DNA of 64,000 nucleotides, taken from NCBI GenBank assembly GCA_018241995.1, contig JAFECT010000009.1, forward strand, positions 1-64,000, read 5' to 3'. Shown here piece by piece: positions 8,782-16,617 of the stretch. Origin of the DNA: Pseudomonadota bacterium. GTDB taxonomy: Bacteria; Pseudomonadota; Alphaproteobacteria; Caulobacterales; Caulobacteraceae. Position 1 is the first letter of the stretch; every line of letters starts with the position of its first letter. The notes below the pieces were generated by a model. That model was given only the letters and a program-made list of their open reading frames with translations. It ran no database searches and was not told where the DNA came from. The translations under genes were made by a program, and so were the position numbers.

Positions 8782-10353
8782 GTGAACCGTCGTGGCCTGA
8801 TCCTGGGCGCCGGCGCCACAGCTCCCTTCCTGGGGACCGGCCTGGCTTTCGCCAAAGAGGGGGCGCCCGTGGCGCGCACGCGCCACGGTGAAGTGCGCGG
8901 TTATCTCGACGACGGGATCAAGGTGTTCAAGGGCGTGCCCTATGGCGCCGACACCGCGACGCGCCGCTTCCTGCCACCGGCGCCGCCAGAGCCTTGGCAG
9001 GGCGTGCGTGAGGCGACCGCCTATGGCTTGGCCTCGCCTCAGACCCATGCCGGTGAGGCCATCGGCGAGGACTGTCTGAAGCTGAACGTCTGGACCCCGG
9101 GGCTGCGCGACGGCGCCAGGCGGCCGGTGATGTTTTACATCCACGGCGGCGAATACAGTCATGGCTCGGGCTCGGCGGAGCTCTATGACGGCGCTCGCCT
9201 GTGCCGACGCGGCGACGTGGTGGTGGTGACGGTGAACCATCGCCTGGCCGCGGTCGGCCACCTCTATCTCGGCAAGATCGCGGGGCCTGAGTACGCGGCC
9301 TCGGGCAATGTCGGCATCCTCGACCTGATCCTGGCGCTAAGGTGGGTGCGCGACAACATCGCCGAGTTCGGCGGCGATCCATCGCGCGTGATGGTGTTCG
9401 GCCAGTCGGGCGGCGGCGCGAAGATCGCCACCATGACCGGCATCCCCCTGGCCAAGGGGCTGTTCCACCGGGCCATCACCATGAGCGGGCAGCAGGTGAC
9501 AGCGTCCGGCCCGCTCGGCGCCACCGAGCGGGCCAAGGCCTATCTTGCGGCGCTAAAGCTCGCGCCCGAGCAGTGGCCGCAGCTCAAGACCCTGCCGATC
9601 GAGCGCCTGGTCGAGGCCATGGATGCGCCCGATCCCAATATCCACAAGAGCGGCATCTACTGGGGTCCGGTGCTGGATAACGCGGTGATCCATCGGCACG
9701 CCTTCTATCCCGACGCGGCGCGGATCATGCCGGAGGTCCCGCTGATCATCGGCAACACCCACGATGAGACGCGCTATTTCTTTCGCAACGAGCCCGGCCT
9801 GTTCAGCCTGACCTGGGACGCCCTGCCGGCGCGGCTGGGGCCAGAGATGCGCACCGACATCGATCCTGACTTCGTGGTCGCCGAATACCGGCGGCTCTAT
9901 CCGAACTATTCGCCTACGGACGTGTTCTTCGCGGCCTCGACCGCGGCCCGGTCCTGGCGCGGCGCAGTGATCGAGCAGGAGGTCCGCGCGGCCTCAGGCC
10001 TGCCCGTCCAAGCCTACCAAGTGAACTGGCGCTCGCTGCTGGACGGCGGCAAATGGGGGGCGCCCCACACCATCGACATCCCCCTGGCCTTCGACAACAC
10101 CGACAAGCCCGCCGCCGCCTCGGGCGACGGCCCCGCCGCGCGCGCCATGGCCGAGGTGGTGTCCGAGACCTTCATCGCCTTCGCGCGGACAGGCGACCCG
10201 GCCAATCCGAAGCTGCCGGCCTGGCCGGTCTACGAACTCGACAAGCGCTCCACGATGATCTTCGACCTGCCGCCCCATGTGGAGGACGACCCCCGCGCCG
10301 CCGAGCGGCGGCTGTTCGCCCAGGTCCCGTGGGTCCAGCGCGGAACTTTCTGA
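8782..10353 (+). CDS. Type-B carboxylesterase, exported
   Basis: This alpha/beta-hydrolase of the carboxylesterase/lipase type-B family has 523 residues, normal for the family. The N-terminus MNRRGLILGAGA looks like a Tat or lipid-independent export signal ending near AFAKEG. The oxyanion hole is in FYIHGGEYSHGSGS, the EDCLKLNVW family signature is present, and the nucleophile is Ser209 in GQSGGG (many relatives have GESAGG). The acidic member is probably in NTHDETRYFF and the histidine in WGAPHTIDIPLAF. The start is GTG at 8782; no ATG lies nearby. Substrate unknown. It lies 78 bp after kdgK and 52 bp before the dipeptidase-like gene, so co-transcription is possible and a role in releasing acyl groups from plant polymers is conceivable. 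Confidence 0.88.
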   Translation: MNRRGLILGAGATAPFLGTGLAFAKEGAPVARTRHGEVRGYLDDGIKVFKGVPYGADTATRRFLPPAPPEPWQGVREATAYGLASPQTHAGEAIGEDCLKLNVWTPGLRDGARRPVMFYIHGGEYSHGSGSAELYDGARLCRRGDVVVVTVNHRLAAVGHLYLGKIAGPEYAASGNVGILDLILALRWVRDNIAEFGGDPSRVMVFGQSGGGAKIATMTGIPLAKGLFHRAITMSGQQVTASGPLGATERAKAYLAALKLAPEQWPQLKTLPIERLVEAMDAPDPNIHKSGIYWGPVLDNAVIHRHAFYPDAARIMPEVPLIIGNTHDETRYFFRNEPGLFSLTWDALPARLGPEMRTDIDPDFVVAEYRRLYPNYSPTDVFFAASTAARSWRGAVIEQEVRAASGLPVQAYQVNWRSLLDGGKWGAPHTIDIPLAFDNTDKPAAASGDGPAARAMAEVVSETFIAFARTGDPANPKLPAWPVYELDKRSTMIFDLPPHVEDDPRAAERRLFAQVPWVQRGTF

Positions 10354-10405
10354 TTCAGAAAAATCGGGCTCGACTTGGCGCGCGCCCTGGGGTGAAGTCC
10401 GCGCC

Positions 10406-11410
10406 ATGGACATCGCCCTCTCGACCCGCGCCAAGGACCTGATCGCCCGCTCGATCGTCTGGGACAATCACGGCTGCATGCCGCTGACTCCGGCCGATCC
10501 GGTCCACCTGGACGAGCTGGAGCGCTATGCCGGCAGCGGCTGGTCGATGGTCTCGATCAACGTCGGCTACGCCGAGCACAGCCTTGAGGACCACATCCTG
10601 GCCCTGGCCAGTTTCCGGCGCTGGATCTCGCAGCGCCCGGACCGCTACCTGCTGATCGAGAGCCCTGAGGATGTCGAGACCGCGCGGGCCACCGGCCGGC
10701 TGGGGGTGGCCTTCGACGTGGAGGGCATGGGGCCGCTCAACGGCGGGCGCATCGAAATGGTCCAGCTGTTCTATGACCTGGGCGTGCGCTGGATGCTGGT
10801 GGCCTACAACAAGGCCACCGACGCGGGTTCGGGCTGTTTCGACGAGCCGGATGGCGGCCTGACCGCCTATGGCCGTCAGGTCCTGGCCGAGATGGAGCGC
10901 GTGGGCATGGTGGCCTGCGGTAGCCACACGGGCCCGAAGACCGCGATGGACCTCTGCGAAGCGGCGACCAAGCCGGTGGTGCTGTCCCACTCCAACCCGC
11001 GCGCCCTGTGGGATCATCCCAGGAACGTCACGGACGAGCTGATGCGGGCGGTGGCCGGCACGGGCGGGGTGGTCGGCATCAACGGCATCGGCCCGTTTCT
11101 GGCCGCCAACGACGCCTCGACCGAGCGGTTCGTGGCGGCGCTGGACTATGCGGTGCAGAAGATCGGGCCGGAGCACGTGGGCTTAGGGATCGACTACGCC
11201 TTCGGGCCGACCGAGGAAGAGATGATCGCCTACATGAAGGCCCACCCCTACGTCTTCCCCAAGTGGGACGGCAAACCCATCCAGATGATGGAGCCCGAGC
11301 GCCTGCCCGCCGTGGTCGAGCGCCTGCTGGGCATGGGTTACGCCGACGCGGACGTCGGCGCGATCCTGGGCGGCAACTGGCTGCGCGTCGCGAAGGCGTG
11401 TTGGCGCTGA
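10406..11410 (+). CDS. Peptidase M19 (membrane/renal dipeptidase-like) family protein
   Basis: This 334-residue TIM-barrel metallopeptidase of the renal dipeptidase family hydrolyses dipeptides or related amides in characterised members. Visible metal-site elements are His22 (WDNHGCM), Glu106 (FDVEGMGPL), His174 (CGSHTGP) and His195 (LSHSNPRAL), plus HPRNVTD and GLGIDYAFG. The usual first motif is H-x-D; here the third position is Cys24, so one ligand is substituted. The start is ATG 10406; upstream in-frame codons lack family similarity. There is no signal peptide, so it is probably cytoplasmic. It follows the carboxylesterase gene closely, but no shared pathway is evident. Confidence 0.85.
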   Translation: MDIALSTRAKDLIARSIVWDNHGCMPLTPADPVHLDELERYAGSGWSMVSINVGYAEHSLEDHILALASFRRWISQRPDRYLLIESPEDVETARATGRLGVAFDVEGMGPLNGGRIEMVQLFYDLGVRWMLVAYNKATDAGSGCFDEPDGGLTAYGRQVLAEMERVGMVACGSHTGPKTAMDLCEAATKPVVLSHSNPRALWDHPRNVTDELMRAVAGTGGVVGINGIGPFLAANDASTERFVAALDYAVQKIGPEHVGLGIDYAFGPTEEEMIAYMKAHPYVFPKWDGKPIQMMEPERLPAVVERLLGMGYADADVGAILGGNWLRVAKACWR

Positions 11411-11424
11411 GCTCCCAAATATAT

Positions 11425-11592
11425 CGTCATCCTTGACGATGCGCGGCGAGCAGCCGCGCGTCGTCGAGGACCCACAGGAGCGACGTCGAGGCTGCGTGCC
11501 GCGGCTGATCGAAGGCGCCCAGCTTCAGGGCCAGCGCCAAGTGGGTCCTCGAAGCATGGGGCGCTGTCGCGACCCACGCTTCAAGGATGACG
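11425..11592. repeat. Long palindromic intergenic element, copy 1
   Basis: A 168-bp nested inverted repeat fills the gap between convergent genes. The outer arms CGTCATCCTTGA (11425-11436) and TCAAGGATGACG (11581-11592) are perfect 12-bp complements. The inner arms TCGAGGACCCAC (11464-11475) and GTGGGTCCTCGA (11541-11552) are also perfect. The same GTCATCC...GGACCCA...TGGGTCC...GGATGAC plan recurs at 14227-14383. It is probably a dispersed, non-coding palindromic repeat family; it might also act as a bidirectional terminator or mRNA stabiliser. Confidence 0.8.
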
Positions 11593-11613
11593 GGCTTGAT
11601 TTGAACTCCGCGC

Positions 11614-13254
11614 CTACTGCGGCGCGGCCTCGTCGTAGAACTTGGCGACGTCCGCCTTCATCTGCTTCAGGGCGTCGGTGTTCAGATAGACCATGTGCCC
11701 GGACGGGTAGTAGGCGAAGCGCACATTCGGGCGGATCGACGGGTCGAGCTGCATGTGGGCGATGTCGTACTCGGTGCCGAAGAACGGCGTGGCCATGTCG
11801 TACCAGCCGTTCAGGGAATAGACCTTCAGGTGCGGGTCCTCGCGCATGGCCGCGGCGAGATCGAGCGCCACGTCGGGCTCGGTCTGGGTGCGTCCGTTCT
11901 GGCCGCCCGGCGCGCGGTGATGCCAGTCCCAGTTCCGGTTGATGTCCGGGCCCGAGGGCCAGTAGCGCAGGTCGGTGTTGTAGCCGAGTTCGCCCTGCAG
12001 ATAAGCGTGCAGGGACGAGACGAAGGTCCCGGTGATGTAGGTCGAGGAGGGGTCTTCCTCCGGCCCTTCGCCCGCGGCGTCGAGGTCGATGCCCTCGAAG
12101 CGGGAGTCATAGCGGCCCAGCGTGCGGCGCTGGTCGCGCAGCAGCTCCTTGCGGAAGCGGTTCAGGTCGATCCGGAGATCGGCCTCCTTGATGAACTGCG
12201 TTGAGATGCCGGTGTAGGCCGACAGCTGCCTGGCCACCGCGTCGGCCTCGGCCGGTGAGAGACGGTCGCCCTTGGTCAGGGCCGCCAGGTACGGCCCCTC
12301 GGCCCAGGCGCGCACCTCGGCCAGGAAGGCGGAGAGGTCGGCCGGCTTGTTGGCCACGCGGTTGTGGTACCAGGCCGCCGCTGCATAGGTCGGGACCAGC
12401 GAGACGTAGTTGTGGTCGAAGCCCGGGTTGCGCACGCCGTAGTTCAGGATCGACGACAGCAGGAGCACGCCGTTCAGCTGTACGCCCTGCTGCTCCAGCG
12501 CATAGGCCAGGCCCGCCGAACGGGTGGTGCCGTAGGATTCCCCGAATAGGAATTTCGGCGAATTCCAGCGGTTGTTGATGGTGATGTAGCGGGTCACGCC
12601 GCGGGCGAAGGCGTCGATATCCTGGTCCACGCCCCAGAACTTGTCGCCCTTGGCGTCGCCGAGCGGGCGCGAATAGCCGGCGCCGATGGCGTCCAGGAAC
12701 ACCAGGTCGGACTTGTCCAGCAGGCTCTCATTGTTGTTGACCAAGCTGAACGGCCCCGGCCCCGAGGGGTTGGGCGAGGCGGTCTGAACCCGCACCGGCC
12801 CGAACGAACCCATGTGCAGCCACAGGCTCGAGGAGCCGGGGCCGCCGTTGTAGAGGAAGGTCACCGGCCGCTTGGCGTCGCCCTTGGACCGGTCGGCAAC
12901 ATAGGCGACGTAGAACATCGAGGCGATCGGCTTGCCGGAGTCGTCGCGCAGGGTGAGCGTGCCGGCGGTGGCCTCATAACCGATCTGCTTGCCGTCGATG
13001 GTGGCGGTGTGGTGGCTGACGCGGCGCTGCTCGGCGACCGGGGCGCTGGCGATATCCATGTCGCCGATGCGGTTCTCGCGCGCCTCGCGGGCGCGGCCGG
13101 TGGTGTCGCCGCGGGCCTGGGTATCGGCCTTGGGTTCATCGGGGGTGGCGGTCGCCGGCGCATCGCTGCGGGCGGGGCGGTTCTGGGCCAGGGCGCCGGA
13201 CGCCAGGCTGGCGGTAAGCGCGGTGGTGACGGCGAGCGCGAGCAGACGGCGCAT
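11614..13254 (-). CDS. Secreted serine carboxypeptidase-like protein (peptidase S10 family)
   Basis: The 546-residue product has a clear signal peptide (MRRLLALAVTTALTASL...GALAQ) and belongs to the S10 alpha/beta-hydrolase peptidases. The catalytic triad is visible in order: Ser in LFGESYGTTRSAGL, Asp in LNGWYDMATPFFG, His in YYPSGHMVY. The family oxyanion segment FLYNGGPGSSSLWLHMGSFG and VFLDAIGAGYSRPLG also match. A region of about 60 residues rich in Asp, Ala and Arg follows the signal peptide and is probably disordered. GGGGGAG lies about six bases before the ATG. Periplasmic peptide C-terminal trimming is likely; the substrate is unknown. It stands alone between a palindromic element and a small hypothetical gene. 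Confidence 0.9.
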   Translation of the reverse strand: MRRLLALAVTTALTASLASGALAQNRPARSDAPATATPDEPKADTQARGDTTGRAREARENRIGDMDIASAPVAEQRRVSHHTATIDGKQIGYEATAGTLTLRDDSGKPIASMFYVAYVADRSKGDAKRPVTFLYNGGPGSSSLWLHMGSFGPVRVQTASPNPSGPGPFSLVNNNESLLDKSDLVFLDAIGAGYSRPLGDAKGDKFWGVDQDIDAFARGVTRYITINNRWNSPKFLFGESYGTTRSAGLAYALEQQGVQLNGVLLLSSILNYGVRNPGFDHNYVSLVPTYAAAAWYHNRVANKPADLSAFLAEVRAWAEGPYLAALTKGDRLSPAEADAVARQLSAYTGISTQFIKEADLRIDLNRFRKELLRDQRRTLGRYDSRFEGIDLDAAGEGPEEDPSSTYITGTFVSSLHAYLQGELGYNTDLRYWPSGPDINRNWDWHHRAPGGQNGRTQTEPDVALDLAAAMREDPHLKVYSLNGWYDMATPFFGTEYDIAHMQLDPSIRPNVRFAYYPSGHMVYLNTDALKQMKADVAKFYDEAAPQ

Positions 13255-13368
13255 GGAGACTCCCCCGGTAGGGCTGATGGCGGGAGGCTGAGCGCGCTCC
13301 CCGGGCGGCGTCAACATCGGCGCCAAGCCCGAAGGCTTGAACGCGGGGTCTGGGCTATTCCGTCGGGC

Positions 13369-13626
13369 TTATTCGGTCGGGCCGCAGGCGTCGAGCAGGG
13401 CCTGGGCCAGGGCGCGCGCCTCCTCCGGCGTCAGGCCCACGCCGCAGCGTGCTTCGCCGGTGACCACGCCCAGCGCCACCGCCCCGTCGTCGCAGCGACG
13501 GACAAGCAGGTCGCCGCCCAGCACGCGCACATGTGTGCCGCTGCGCTTGGTCAGCACTGCATGGCTGTCATTGCGCCGCTCGGCGGTATTCACCACCAGC
13601 CGCAGTTCCGGACCGTTACGCTGCAC
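13369..13626 (-). CDS. Small hypothetical protein
   Basis: I do not recognise this 85-residue protein. It has a GTG start and codon use with strong GC at third positions, like its neighbours. It contains the stretch HVRVLGGDLLVRRCDDG, then GVGLTPEEARALAQALLDAC, which should form an amphipathic C-terminal helix. There is no signal peptide or membrane segment. It lies upstream of the S10 peptidase gene on the same strand, 114 bp away, and downstream of allA. It is supported only by composition and the absence of a better frame. Confidence 0.5.
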   Translation of the reverse strand: MQRNGPELRLVVNTAERRNDSHAVLTKRSGTHVRVLGGDLLVRRCDDGAVALGVVTGEARCGVGLTPEEARALAQALLDACGPTE

Positions 13627-13702
13627 TCGACGCCTCTGGATGTGACCGAATCGAAGGTGTCAGGGTCGGCCGAGGGGGATTAAGCAAATCCTTCCAGTGG
13701 GG

Positions 13703-14206
13703 TCAGAGTGCGATTGTCCAACGCTGCTCCGGCGCCAGCTCAACCTCGTCGAGGTTGTCTCCCGGCCCCTGGCGGTCGATCACCAGGAAGTCGCTCTCGC
13801 CTTCCAGGGCCAGGGAGTAGTGGTGCCAGGTCCCCTTGGCGTAGTTCACGCCCTGGTGGGGCTGCGCCAGGAAGGCCTCGATGCGGTCGGGGTCGAGTTC
13901 GCCCGGCGGGGCGACGACGACGAGGTAGGGGCGGCCGCCGAACGGGATGAAGGCTTGGCTGCCCAGCGGGTGGCGCTCCATCAGCTTGATTTCTATGGGC
14001 TGGGGCAGGGGTTGGGAGCGGAAGATGGAGACGCAGGGCTCCCCGCCGCCCTCCGCCACATCGATCCGCGCGAGGTCGTGAAACCGCATGGTGGCGCCGT
14101 AGTTGATCGGGATGGCTTGGCGCGCCGCGGCGGCGGCCTCGATCACCTCGCCATACGGAGCGAAGGCCTCGGCGGTCAGCGGGCGTGGGATGAGAGTTCG
14201 GGTCAT
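13703..14206 (-). CDS. allA: Ureidoglycolate lyase AllA
   Basis: AllA splits ureidoglycolate into glyoxylate and urea, the last step of allantoin degradation. The 167-residue cupin matches the family length. It shows the opening LTAEAFAPYGEVIEA, then INYGATMRFHDLARIDV, the PFGGRPYLVVVAPPGELDP core, the active-site region HQGVNYAKGTWHHYSLAL and FLVIDRQGPGDNLDEV. It lies on the same strand as, and downstream of, puuD, separated by a palindromic element. With puuE, uraD and alc encoded nearby it completes purine breakdown to glyoxylate. Confidence 0.95.
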   Translation of the reverse strand: MTRTLIPRPLTAEAFAPYGEVIEAAAAARQAIPINYGATMRFHDLARIDVAEGGGEPCVSIFRSQPLPQPIEIKLMERHPLGSQAFIPFGGRPYLVVVAPPGELDPDRIEAFLAQPHQGVNYAKGTWHHYSLALEGESDFLVIDRQGPGDNLDEVELAPEQRWTIAL

Positions 14207-14226
14207 GACGCAACACCCAAAAGCTT

Positions 14227-14383
14227 CGTCATCCTCGGGGCGTCGCGAAGCGGCGAACCCGAGGACCCAGCAGCGAATCTTCCTTGAAGCTGGGCGCCTC
14301 TTCGATTCGCAGCGTTGAGTGCGGGAGCTGCTGGGTCCTCGGGTCTACGCATCGCTACGCGCTGCTCCGCTCCGAGGATGACG
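14227..14383. repeat. Long palindromic intergenic element, copy 2
   Basis: A 157-bp nested inverted repeat lies between puuD and allA. The outer arms CGTCATCCTCGG (14227-14238) and CCGAGGATGACG (14372-14383) are perfect complements. The inner arms CCCGAGGACCCAGCAG (14258-14273) and CTGCTGGGTCCTCGGG (14328-14343) are a perfect 16-bp pair, and GCGAATC/GATTCGC lies further in. It shares the plan of copy 1 at 11425-11592 with diverged centres. Sitting inside an operon, it could attenuate allA relative to puuD. Confidence 0.82.
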
Positions 14384-14397
14384 ATAGACATGAAAAG

Positions 14398-15597
14398 TCA
14401 TTGGCTGGCCGTATCCAGCTTCGCGCCCGACTTGATCCACTGACCCAGCATCTGGCGTTCGGCCGGAGCCATGTGGGTCTCGTTGCCGAGCGGCATGGAG
14501 TCGGTGGTCACCGCCCGCTCCTCGATGCGCGGGGCGTATTTGCGGATCAGGTCGGGGCTGTCGAAGGACACGCCGTTCGGCGGAGCGGTGAAGCCGGCGT
14601 GGGTTGGCGTCGCCGAGTGGCACATGACGCAGTGGGTCGAGACGATGGCCTGGACCTGAGCGAAATGGACTTCGCCCTTGCTGGCGGTCGGCTTCGGCTT
14701 CGTGGCCTCGGCCGCGATGATCACCGCGATGAAGATCATGACGCCGTTGACCAGCACCATGGGCTTGGTCTGGCCGGTGTTCTTGAGGTTGAAGAAGTGG
14801 CGGATCACCCAGCCCGATCCGCCGATGCCGCCGAGCAGGATCCAGTTGATCGGGCTGGAGACCACCATCGGATAATGGTTCGAGACCATCAGGAACAGGA
14901 CCGGCAGGGTCATGTAGTTGTTGTGCACCGAGCGTTGCTTGGCCTGCAGGCCAAGCGCCGGGTTGGGCGCCTCACCGGCCAGCATGGCGGCCACGACCTT
15001 GCGCTGGTTGGGGATGATGATCAGGAAGACGTTGGCCACCATCACCGTGCCGATCATGGCCCCCACGTGGATGAAAGCGCCGCGGTCGTTGAACAGGCGC
15101 GTCAGGGCCCAGCAGGCGGCCACCAGCATGGCGAACCAGACCACGCCGAAGGGCAGGTTGCGCTTGCCCAGAGGCGAGCGGCACAGGCCGTCGTAGACCA
15201 GCCATCCGCCGCCCAGGAACCCTAACCCGATCAGCACCGCCTGCCACGGTTCCAGGTCGGCCTTGGCCGGGTCGACCAGATAGACGCCTGCGCCGGCATA
15301 ATAGATCACCGTCAGCAGCAGGAAGCCGGTGATCCAGGTGGTGTAGGCCTCCCACTTGAACCAGTGCAGGTCGTCCGGCAGGTCGGCCGGGGCCACCGTG
15401 TACTTCTGCTTGTGATAGAAGCCGCCGCCGTGCACGGCCCAGAGCTCGCCGTAGACGCCCTTGGGCGCCTTGGGATTGGGCTTCAGGTGGGCGTCCAGCC
15501 ACATGAAATAGAAGGACGAACCGATCCAGGCGATGCCCGCGGTCACATGGAACCAGCGCAGCGCCAGGTTCAGCCAGGCCAGGATGTCAGCCCACAT
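14398..15597 (-). CDS. puuD: Urate hydroxylase PuuD (membrane urate oxidase with cytochrome c domain)
   Basis: PuuD oxidises urate to 5-hydroxyisourate in the inner membrane and passes electrons to a fused C-terminal cytochrome c instead of making hydrogen peroxide as soluble uricase does. The 399-residue protein has several membrane segments with conserved WFHVTAGIAWIGSSFYFMWL near the start, AVHGGGFYHKQKYTVAP, and QRSVHNNYMTLPVLFLMVSNHYP. The C-terminal part carries the heme-binding CVMCH motif and a later axial methionine candidate in DSMPLGNETHM. It is part of the leftward xanthine dehydrogenase operon, 33 bp downstream of xdhC. Confidence 0.95.
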   Translation of the reverse strand: MWADILAWLNLALRWFHVTAGIAWIGSSFYFMWLDAHLKPNPKAPKGVYGELWAVHGGGFYHKQKYTVAPADLPDDLHWFKWEAYTTWITGFLLLTVIYYAGAGVYLVDPAKADLEPWQAVLIGLGFLGGGWLVYDGLCRSPLGKRNLPFGVVWFAMLVAACWALTRLFNDRGAFIHVGAMIGTVMVANVFLIIIPNQRKVVAAMLAGEAPNPALGLQAKQRSVHNNYMTLPVLFLMVSNHYPMVVSSPINWILLGGIGGSGWVIRHFFNLKNTGQTKPMVLVNGVMIFIAVIIAAEATKPKPTASKGEVHFAQVQAIVSTHCVMCHSATPTHAGFTAPPNGVSFDSPDLIRKYAPRIEERAVTTDSMPLGNETHMAPAERQMLGQWIKSGAKLDTASQ

Positions 15598-15630
15598 GGT
15601 CTCGTTCGGCCCCCCAGGCCTTCAGTCTAG

Positions 15631-16617
15631 TCAGGCGCGTCCGCGCTCGACGATTTCCAGCAGCTCGGCGGCCACCGCCACGGCGATCACCTCCGGCGCC
15701 TTGCTCTTCAGCGAGGCGATGCCGATCGGACAGGTCAGGCCCTGCGTCGCCACGTCAGCCTCGGCCAGGCGCCGTTCGAAACGCGCGCGCTTGGTCTTCG
15801 AGCCGATCAGGCCGCAGTAGCGCGGGCCGGCCTTCAGCGCCGCCTCGGTCAGGCGATAGTCCAGTTCGTGATTGTGCGTCAGGATCAGGACGAAATCGTC
15901 GGGGCCGGCCTGGGCCGCCAACTCGATCAGGCGGGCCTCGTCGTGGACGGCGACTGTCGCATCGGCTTCGGAGGCTTCCGGCCTCGAATCGAACCACTCG
16001 ATCCTGAAGTCCAGGGTGCGGAACACTCGCGCCACCGCTTGGCCGACATGGCCGGCGCCAAACAGCATCAAGGTCGGGCGGCGCGCGTCGACCTTCTCGA
16101 TCAGGGCGTCGCCCTCGGAGGGCTTGGGACGGCGACCTTCGCGGGGCTGGCCGTCGGCGCCGACCAGCCGGGCGGGTTCCAGCGCGCCGGGCCACTCCGT
16201 CTCGATCTGCATTAGGCGCCGGTCCAGTCGGTCGGCGGAGAAGCGGGCCTCAAGCGCGAAGGCCGAACCCTGCTCCAGATGGGTGCGCACCTCTTCCAGC
16301 CAGGACACGCTGCCCCGGTCGAGCTTTTCCAGCAGCAGGCGCACGTGCCCTCCGCAGCACTGCGACAGCAGGGGCCCCAACGGGTAGTCCTGTACGGCGT
16401 AGGCGCGTGCGTCCTGGCCCAGCATGGCGCGAGCCTGGCGCATGGCCTGGTGCTCCAGATTGCCGCCGCCGATGGTGCCGACCAGGCGGTTGGGGCCCAC
16501 CAGCATGCGCGCCCCGGCCTCGCGCGGCGTGGAGCCCTCGGCCGCGATCACCGTGACCAGGGCCACCGGCTCGCCGCGGTCGATCTCGCTAAGGGCTTCG
16601 GCCGCCCAGTTGATCAT
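15631..16617 (-). CDS. xdhC: Xanthine dehydrogenase accessory protein XdhC
   Basis: XdhC binds the molybdenum cofactor, promotes its sulfuration and inserts it into the XdhAB enzyme. The 328-residue protein has the N-terminal XdhC/CoxI domain (GEPVALVTVIAAEGSTPREAG, LVGTIGGGNLEHQA, LSQCCGGHVRLLLE). Its C-terminal Rossmann domain contains LMLFGAGHVGQAVARV, LILTHNHELDY and CGLIGSKTKRARFE. The ATG at 16617 overlaps the xdhB stop codon as ATGA, so the frame that continues further upstream is not the start. It is translationally coupled to xdhB and followed by puuD. Confidence 0.95.
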   Translation of the reverse strand: MINWAAEALSEIDRGEPVALVTVIAAEGSTPREAGARMLVGPNRLVGTIGGGNLEHQAMRQARAMLGQDARAYAVQDYPLGPLLSQCCGGHVRLLLEKLDRGSVSWLEEVRTHLEQGSAFALEARFSADRLDRRLMQIETEWPGALEPARLVGADGQPREGRRPKPSEGDALIEKVDARRPTLMLFGAGHVGQAVARVFRTLDFRIEWFDSRPEASEADATVAVHDEARLIELAAQAGPDDFVLILTHNHELDYRLTEAALKAGPRYCGLIGSKTKRARFERRLAEADVATQGLTCPIGIASLKSKAPEVIAVAVAAELLEIVERGRA

